Source of the DNA: an uncultured Ignavibacteria bacterium | GTDB lineage: Bacteria > Bacteroidota > Ignavibacteria > Kapaibacteriales > UBA961 | Direction of reading: 5' to 3' | Assembly (NCBI GenBank): GCA_937868245.1 | Contig: CALMMI010000461.1 | Location: 1-10,266 of the forward strand | DNA length: 10,266 nt | Shown here: positions 6,317 through 10,266 of the stretch, piece by piece | Layout: each line of letters opens with the position of its first letter | Position numbering within the stretch: position 1 is the first letter of the stretch | Position numbers and translations under genes: made by a program | Notes under the pieces: generated by a model | Seen by the model: only the letters and a program-made list of their open reading frames with translations | Told to the model about the DNA's origin: nothing | Databases searched by the model: none

Positions 6317-7489
6317 TCACACCCTTTTCCGTTCTCCCCACGCAGCTGACAATACTACCCAAATTACCGAAAAAACAAGTGACAATGCAAAGGTCATCCC
6401 AAGCATCATCGGACGTCTGGGAGTAGAGCGTACGCTTGGCTTTACCGCCTTATCCAATACTTGGATTACCGGCACATCACGGGCTTCCTGGATTGATTCC
6501 TGCATACGTTGTGATTCAAGATAGGCATTAATCTGCTCTTGAATTTTAATATCACGAAGCAAGTTCAAATATTTACGACCAAGATGCGGTACATTCCCAA
6601 GCGGGATAGAATATTTGTCATCTTCTGTAATTCCGCCCGTTTGTGCTTTTGCATATTGTTCTTGCAAATTTTTTACAGTTTGCTCATACGATTGAACCAC
6701 CTGAGAATTTGGCTGGTATTGCTGTTTTATTGCCCCAAGTTCAATTTGAGCCTTGCTTAATTCAGTACCGATACTTACCGCGCTGGATACTATCGCTTTT
6801 GTTTGGTCATCTATGGTAAAAACTTTGTTAGCAAGTTGAAACTGTTCCATCGCCTCTTGGGTTGAATCCAGCTTATGTTTTGTTATTGCCATCAGTCGTT
6901 CAATAAACTCACGGGTCTTACGTGCAGTGGAAACATTTTTATCCCGGAGCATTTCATCTAAACATGCTGTAATGGCGTTTGGAATATCACTTGATAATTG
7001 CTTTGCAATTGAAATTTCCTCTTCCGTAGAGAAGTACTTGGTACTGATTGTACATTCAATTCCTGTAACTCCTGTTCGTACCCTTGTATCAATATATAAC
7101 GATGCTTTTACAATAGTAACTATTGTTTCAGTATCCAGTCCCTTAAAAAATGGATGCTCCGGCAAATTCAACCTACGTATTACTCTTTCAATCAAAGAGT
7201 TACTTGTAATAATATCCGATGATACCGCCGAAGATTTGGAATCCATTCCTCCTAATGAAATTCCTGGTGCTGCGCTCTGTAATAGTGCAGCAAGTCCTCC
7301 GCCGCTGCTACGTTGCTCGGGTGGCATTAGGGTTGCAGTTGCCATATAGGTTTGTGGCATGAAATAACTGTACACACCAACCCCCAAAACAGCAAGCGCT
7401 ACTACTACACCTATAAATACTATCCTACGGCGAATAATACTTAAAAATTCAGGAAACGAAATACTCTTTTGTTCTTGTGGTTCTTGCAT
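6317..7489 (-). CDS. Wzz-type polysaccharide chain-length/co-polymerase protein
   Basis: A 390-residue inner-membrane protein of the polysaccharide co-polymerase (Wzz/PCP) group, which controls chain length and couples polymer synthesis to export. A membrane helix at about 23-42 is followed by the Wzz domain (YMATATLMPPEQ, 48-59, and a glycine-rich GGGLAALL stretch). A long, charged, probably coiled-coil periplasmic region covers roughly 160-285 and 300-340. The Pro-rich signature KPSVRSTPRRP (350-360) precedes the second membrane helix (361-384). The protein ends a few residues later (GERKRV), so there is no fused tyrosine kinase. It lies 65 bases downstream of the Wza-like gene and is surely in the same transcript. 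No Shine-Dalgarno site precedes the ATG. It runs tail to tail with rsmD. No glycosyltransferase, flippase or polymerase gene is present nearby. Confidence 0.9.
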   Translation of the reverse strand: MQEPQEQKSISFPEFLSIIRRRIVFIGVVVALAVLGVGVYSYFMPQTYMATATLMPPEQRSSGGGLAALLQSAAPGISLGGMDSKSSAVSSDIITSNSLIERVIRRLNLPEHPFFKGLDTETIVTIVKASLYIDTRVRTGVTGIECTISTKYFSTEEEISIAKQLSSDIPNAITACLDEMLRDKNVSTARKTREFIERLMAITKHKLDSTQEAMEQFQLANKVFTIDDQTKAIVSSAVSIGTELSKAQIELGAIKQQYQPNSQVVQSYEQTVKNLQEQYAKAQTGGITEDDKYSIPLGNVPHLGRKYLNLLRDIKIQEQINAYLESQRMQESIQEARDVPVIQVLDKAVKPSVRSTPRRPMMLGMTFALSLVFSVIWVVLSAAWGERKRV

Positions 7490-7520
7490 AATTTCGGTTT
7501 ATTTTGTTATTTCGTATAGT

Positions 7521-7550
7521 ATTGAGTACCTGTTATCTAAAGTACTCAAT
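7521..7550 (-). other. Hairpin between the Wza-like and Wzz-like genes
   Basis: A perfect 9-bp stem, ATTGAGTAC (7521-7529) with GTACTCAAT (7542-7550), has a 12-base loop and begins 4 bases after the stop codon of the upstream gene. No T-tract follows on the minus strand, so it is not a standard terminator. It may set the relative amounts of the two proteins through message stability or partial attenuation. Confidence 0.5.
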
Positions 7551-7554
7551 GATT

Positions 7555-9207
7555 TTATCGCGGACGTGACAACGTATAGACTACACCAACAATAGTAATA
7601 ACTTGCGCAACAACGGTAAGAATATCCAAAAATGTAATTTTTGATTCACGCACTTCTGGAACAACAATATTATCACCTGCTTCAATACCATTTGGACTAT
7701 CGGATGCAAGGAGCTGTTCCCCTTGTGGTTTTACTATAATTGTTTCACCCTCGTCAGCTTTATATGCAAAACCACCCGCTAATTTGATGTAATCTTTATA
7801 GGTCAAGCTTGGCTTATATAAAACCTTGCCCGGAACATTTACCCTGCCTGCGATATTTACAAAAATATTTTTGGCGGGTACATGAATAGAGTCATCTTGT
7901 TTAAGAAATATCTTATTTGCTGCTGAATTTCTATCGTCCAACCTTTCAAAATCAATTGCTATTTTACCTCTAATCTGACGTTGTGCCTCGCGGAAATATG
8001 CTTTTTCGCGTTCTGTCATTGAAGAAATCGGCTGTCCTAACAGACGTATATACTCGTAATCTGGTTCTAATTTCAAATCACTGCGTCTGATGAGTACGGC
8101 ATGTTCTATTGCTGCATCATCTGTAAATCCACCTGCGCGGGCTATAACATCGCTTATGGTTGTACCATCGGGGTTTATTCCATATCTTCCGGGGTATCTA
8201 ACTTCACCTTTTACTGCAACTGTTGCTCCTGAGTGCCAATCGGGGATGCCACGAACAAATATTCTGTCTCCTGCATGAATCGGAATATCGTTACGAAACG
8301 GTCCTTTTCCTGTTAGCAGGTTTTGCTGCCAGCCTGTTGCATCTACCGAAATTCGTTCGGTAGCAGAGCTGTTGTTTTTGAATCGAATTATTTCTACAGA
8401 ATCCATAAAAGCAGATGGCAATACTCCCTGTGTAAAACGTAACATTGTAGAGAGCATATCACCTTCGGCAAACTCGAAAGCACCTGGAGCAGCTACCTCG
8501 CCGCTTACCTCTATGATTTCTCGTTCGGGATATGGTGCTACATTCACAACGTCGCCACCTTGAAGTGTAGGATTCCCGTCTTTTTCACCTAACAAATAAA
8601 ACCGTACAAGGTCAGCCACGATTGGATTTGCTACACCTTCCCTGATAATTGTTATGTGACGTTGTGACCCATTAAACAGCAAACGCCCTGCCCTCTCTAT
8701 CACTTCCGATAGACGGTCGGCAGGTGATGCAGGGATATATCCCGGTGAACGGACACTACCAATCACCATTACTTTGAATTGACGAAGTTTTTTCAACGAA
8801 AGGGAAACTGTTTGGGTTTTATATACACCGGCAACTTTAGCTGCAACAATTTTTTCGGTTTCAGCAAGTGTTTTACCCTTTACATTAATAACCCCGATAC
8901 CCGGTATAATTAATCTGGCTTCAGGTGAGATAATAAGATCGTACAACTTTGGCTCGAGTGAACCAATGAATAATGATACAATGTCTTGAGGTCCGAGGAT
9001 GTATTCCTCCGGGTTTATCGGCTGCTCGATAACACCCGCTGCTTCCTTTGCTACATCCGACGATAGTTTCACACCTACGGTATCATATTCGCCCGGCTTA
9101 GCCATCGGTGGTTTTGGTAGCTTAAGGGAAGTATTTTGAGCGAGGATTGTAGTGAAACCAAACAACAAACTACATACAATTGAAACAAAGAATGTTAATT
9201 TTTTCAT
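7555..9207 (-). CDS. Wza-like SLBB-domain polysaccharide export protein
   Basis: A 550-residue envelope protein that should form the outer-membrane/periplasmic channel for a capsule or exopolysaccharide. A signal peptide (MKKLTFFVS...TTILAQ) with likely cleavage after residue 23 is followed by a polysaccharide-export (Wza N-terminal) domain from EYILGPQDIVSLFIG (about 68) to 140. Four SLBB-like repeats follow at roughly 143-189, 230-276, 329-375 and 447-494, each with a G-x-V-x-x-PG core (GSVRSPG, GEVAAPG, GEVRYPG, GRVNVPG). A hydrophobic helix at about 525-545 ends the protein. There is no lipobox cysteine, unlike E. coli Wza. I prefer the ATG at 9207 because it places MKK right before the signal peptide core; an ATG at 9240 would add 11 residues. 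Neither has a Shine-Dalgarno site. The Wzz-like gene follows directly, forming a two-gene export unit. Confidence 0.92.
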   Translation of the reverse strand: MKKLTFFVSIVCSLLFGFTTILAQNTSLKLPKPPMAKPGEYDTVGVKLSSDVAKEAAGVIEQPINPEEYILGPQDIVSLFIGSLEPKLYDLIISPEARLIIPGIGVINVKGKTLAETEKIVAAKVAGVYKTQTVSLSLKKLRQFKVMVIGSVRSPGYIPASPADRLSEVIERAGRLLFNGSQRHITIIREGVANPIVADLVRFYLLGEKDGNPTLQGGDVVNVAPYPEREIIEVSGEVAAPGAFEFAEGDMLSTMLRFTQGVLPSAFMDSVEIIRFKNNSSATERISVDATGWQQNLLTGKGPFRNDIPIHAGDRIFVRGIPDWHSGATVAVKGEVRYPGRYGINPDGTTISDVIARAGGFTDDAAIEHAVLIRRSDLKLEPDYEYIRLLGQPISSMTEREKAYFREAQRQIRGKIAIDFERLDDRNSAANKIFLKQDDSIHVPAKNIFVNIAGRVNVPGKVLYKPSLTYKDYIKLAGGFAYKADEGETIIVKPQGEQLLASDSPNGIEAGDNIVVPEVRESKITFLDILTVVAQVITIVGVVYTLSRPR

Positions 9208-9273
9208 CTGTCTTTGAACTGCAAGTTGGGGTGCTATCATTTGGAATTTTAGGTTTTTTAAAAGACTTTACCA

Positions 9274-9300
9274 CAAAAATAAAAAAAATACCGCAGCAAA
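9274..9300 (-). promoter_or_regulatory. Possible promoter of the Wza-like gene
   Basis: On the minus strand TTTG (9300-9297) and TATTTTTG (9281-9274) match the two Bacteroidota promoter elements, but the gap is 15 bases rather than the usual 19 or so. The T-rich context makes a chance match fairly likely. The implied transcript start near 9267 would leave about 60 bases before the ATG at 9207. Confidence 0.25.
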
Positions 9301-9358
9301 TAAGTAGGAAGACATAATTAGTTTACATTTATTTAAGGACAAAATTGGTAAGTAATTG

Positions 9359-9419
9359 AACCCTTCGACAAGCTCAGGTTGACGTAACTTATTTGTCACA
9401 CTGAGCTCGTCGAAGTGTC
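9359..9419. repeat. Imperfect inverted repeat, TTCGAC-AGCTCAG type
   Basis: Two 25-base arms (9359-9383 and 9395-9419) match at 20 of 25 positions around an 11-base spacer. The left arm carries CCTTCGACAAGCTCAGG and the right arm CTGAGCTCGTCGAAG. From general experience, this sequence type recurs as a short dispersed palindromic repeat between genes in many environmental bacterial genomes, so it is probably a non-coding mobile or REP/MITE-like repeat. It is not adjacent to a T-tract. Confidence 0.7.
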
Positions 9420-9490
9420 TTATATTTTCCAATTTCTTGTACTTTAATAAAACTATAATTTAGTTAATTGTGTTCAAGTACTTAGTGCGA

Positions 9491-9525
9491 ATAAAACAAA
9501 AGCCGCTTTCAGTATGAAAGCGGCT
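9491..9525 (-). terminator. Rho-independent terminator of pckA
   Basis: A perfect 11-bp stem, AGCCGCTTTCA (9501-9511) with TGAAAGCGGCT (9515-9525), has a tight 3-base loop. On the minus strand it is followed by TTTGTTTTAT. It lies 23 bases past the pckA stop codon and should end that transcript before the polysaccharide export genes. Confidence 0.9.
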
Positions 9526-9548
9526 CAACTCTTTTCTTATTGAATAAT

Positions 9549-10266
9549 TTATTCAAACTGTTTGTAATTATCCTCGAACAAACCAACCAAATGATTTGCC
9601 TTCTTATCATAAGCGGCTTTATCTTCCCAGGTATTACGCGGGTTTAATATTTCCGAAGGTACACCTTCGCATGAAGTAGGAATACTTAATTTGAAGAAGT
9701 CTTCAGTCACAAACTCCACATTGTTCAATTCACCTGCGAGAGCAGCACGAAGCAATGCACGTGTATAGCTAATTTTCATACGTTTACCTACGCCATATTC
9801 TCCGCCGCTCCAACCGGTATTCACAAGCCAAACCTGTGAACCGTTTTCGTTTATCTTATCGCGTAGTAGATTTGCATACACTTTTGGGTGGTGAACCATA
9901 AACGGTGCACCAAAACATGTGCTGAATGTAGCAGATGGCTCTTTTACCCCTGCTTCAGTTCCTGCAACTTTTGCAGTATAACCGGAAAGGAAGTGGAACA
10001 TTGCCTGCTCTGGAGTGAGTCTTGAGATTGGAGGCATTACACCAAAAGCATCACATGTAAGGAAAAAGATATTGGTCGGATGTCCGCCCTTGTTTGATTC
10101 GGCAGTATTTTCAAGTACTTCACGAGAATAGGATGCGCGAGTGTTTTCGGTAATACTGTCGTCATAAAAATCAATTGCTCTAGAATCCGGATCGATTACA
10201 ACGTTTTCGAGAATTGTGCCGAAAGTACGGGTTGTTTCAAAGATAATCGGTTCTGCTTCTGCCGAA
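9549..10266 (-). CDS. pckA: Phosphoenolpyruvate carboxykinase (ATP), C-terminal part
   Basis: The reading frame is open to the right edge of the window, so only the last 238 residues are seen. The full enzyme is usually about 530-540 residues. It converts oxaloacetate and ATP to phosphoenolpyruvate, CO2 and ADP, the entry step of gluconeogenesis (or the reverse in fermentative CO2 fixation). Recognisable blocks are TNIFFLTCDAFGVMPPISRL, LSGYTAKVAGTEAGVKEP, the ATFSTCFGAPFM segment, NTGWSGGEYGVGKRMKI and the C-terminal PRNTW region ending in NYKQFE. The P-loop and metal-binding kinase motifs must lie outside the window. An internal ATG at 10037 is not the start, because conserved sequence continues upstream of it. 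A strong terminator follows. The GGEYGVG insertion in the NTGW loop fits the longer loop seen in many non-proteobacterial ATP-type enzymes. Confidence 0.96.
   Translation of the reverse strand, partial: SAEAEPIIFETTRTFGTILENVVIDPDSRAIDFYDDSITENTRASYSREVLENTAESNKGGHPTNIFFLTCDAFGVMPPISRLTPEQAMFHFLSGYTAKVAGTEAGVKEPSATFSTCFGAPFMVHHPKVYANLLRDKINENGSQVWLVNTGWSGGEYGVGKRMKISYTRALLRAALAGELNNVEFVTEDFFKLSIPTSCEGVPSEILNPRNTWEDKAAYDKKANHLVGLFEDNYKQFE

Larger units (their letters stand above)
9241..9548. other. Intergenic region between pckA and the polysaccharide export unit
   Basis: This 308-base stretch holds no gene. It contains the pckA terminator (9491-9525), a dispersed-type inverted repeat (9359-9419), a poly-A stretch near 9275-9289, and a possible promoter for the Wza-like gene at its left end. 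Confidence 0.7.

Noticed and set aside
6927..7349. 140-residue plus-strand open frame antisense to the Wzz-like gene
   Set aside because: It is a shadow of the opposite strand: its frame follows the Wzz codons and it has no recognisable domain or ribosome site.

Overview
The window looks like ordinary chromosomal DNA of a Gram-negative bacterium, probably from the Bacteroidota/Chlorobiota (FCB) group. This is an inference. It rests on YceI proteins with the 'GTSTLHDW'-type motif common in that group, a beta-barrel protein resembling Bacteroidota outer-membrane porins, an SLBB-type polysaccharide export protein, and one exact match to the Bacteroidota promoter layout (TTTG, 19 bases, TAnnTTTG). 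Clear Shine-Dalgarno sites on some genes argue against the core Bacteroidia/Flavobacteriia, which mostly lack them, and fit an early-branching lineage such as Ignavibacteria or Kapabacteria better. The DNA is AT-rich throughout. No rRNA, tRNA, CRISPR array, transposase or phage gene was found.

Layout. Bases 1-279 have no gene but hold a foldable element that may be the terminator of a plus-strand gene to the left. Bases 280-3180 carry a minus-strand cluster, transcribed right to left: a secreted YceI-like protein, an outer-membrane porin-like barrel, a strong hairpin, a second YceI-like protein, then a rho-independent terminator. Bases 3181-3654 are a divergent intergenic region. corA (Mg2+/Co2+ channel family) follows on the plus strand; its start codon overlaps the stop of a small hydrophobic open frame. 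A lone MalG-type sugar ABC permease lies tail to tail with corA and head to head with rsmD (16S rRNA m2G966 methyltransferase). Next is a two-gene minus-strand polysaccharide export unit: a Wza-like SLBB protein, then a Wzz-like co-polymerase with a hairpin between them. The right end holds an intergenic region with a dispersed inverted repeat, a terminator, and the C-terminal 238 residues of ATP-dependent PEP carboxykinase (pckA), whose 5' part lies outside the window.

How the genes work together. The only clear functional groups are YceI-porin-YceI (cell-envelope, possibly lipid or small hydrophobic ligand related) and wza-wzz (export and chain-length control of a surface polysaccharide). 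CorA, the permease, RsmD and PckA appear to be unrelated neighbours. I found no convincing new multi-gene system. The items most worth a second look are the YceI-porin-YceI arrangement, the promoter dyad at 5649-5704, the small frame coupled to corA, the orphan permease, and the inverted repeat at 9359-9419.
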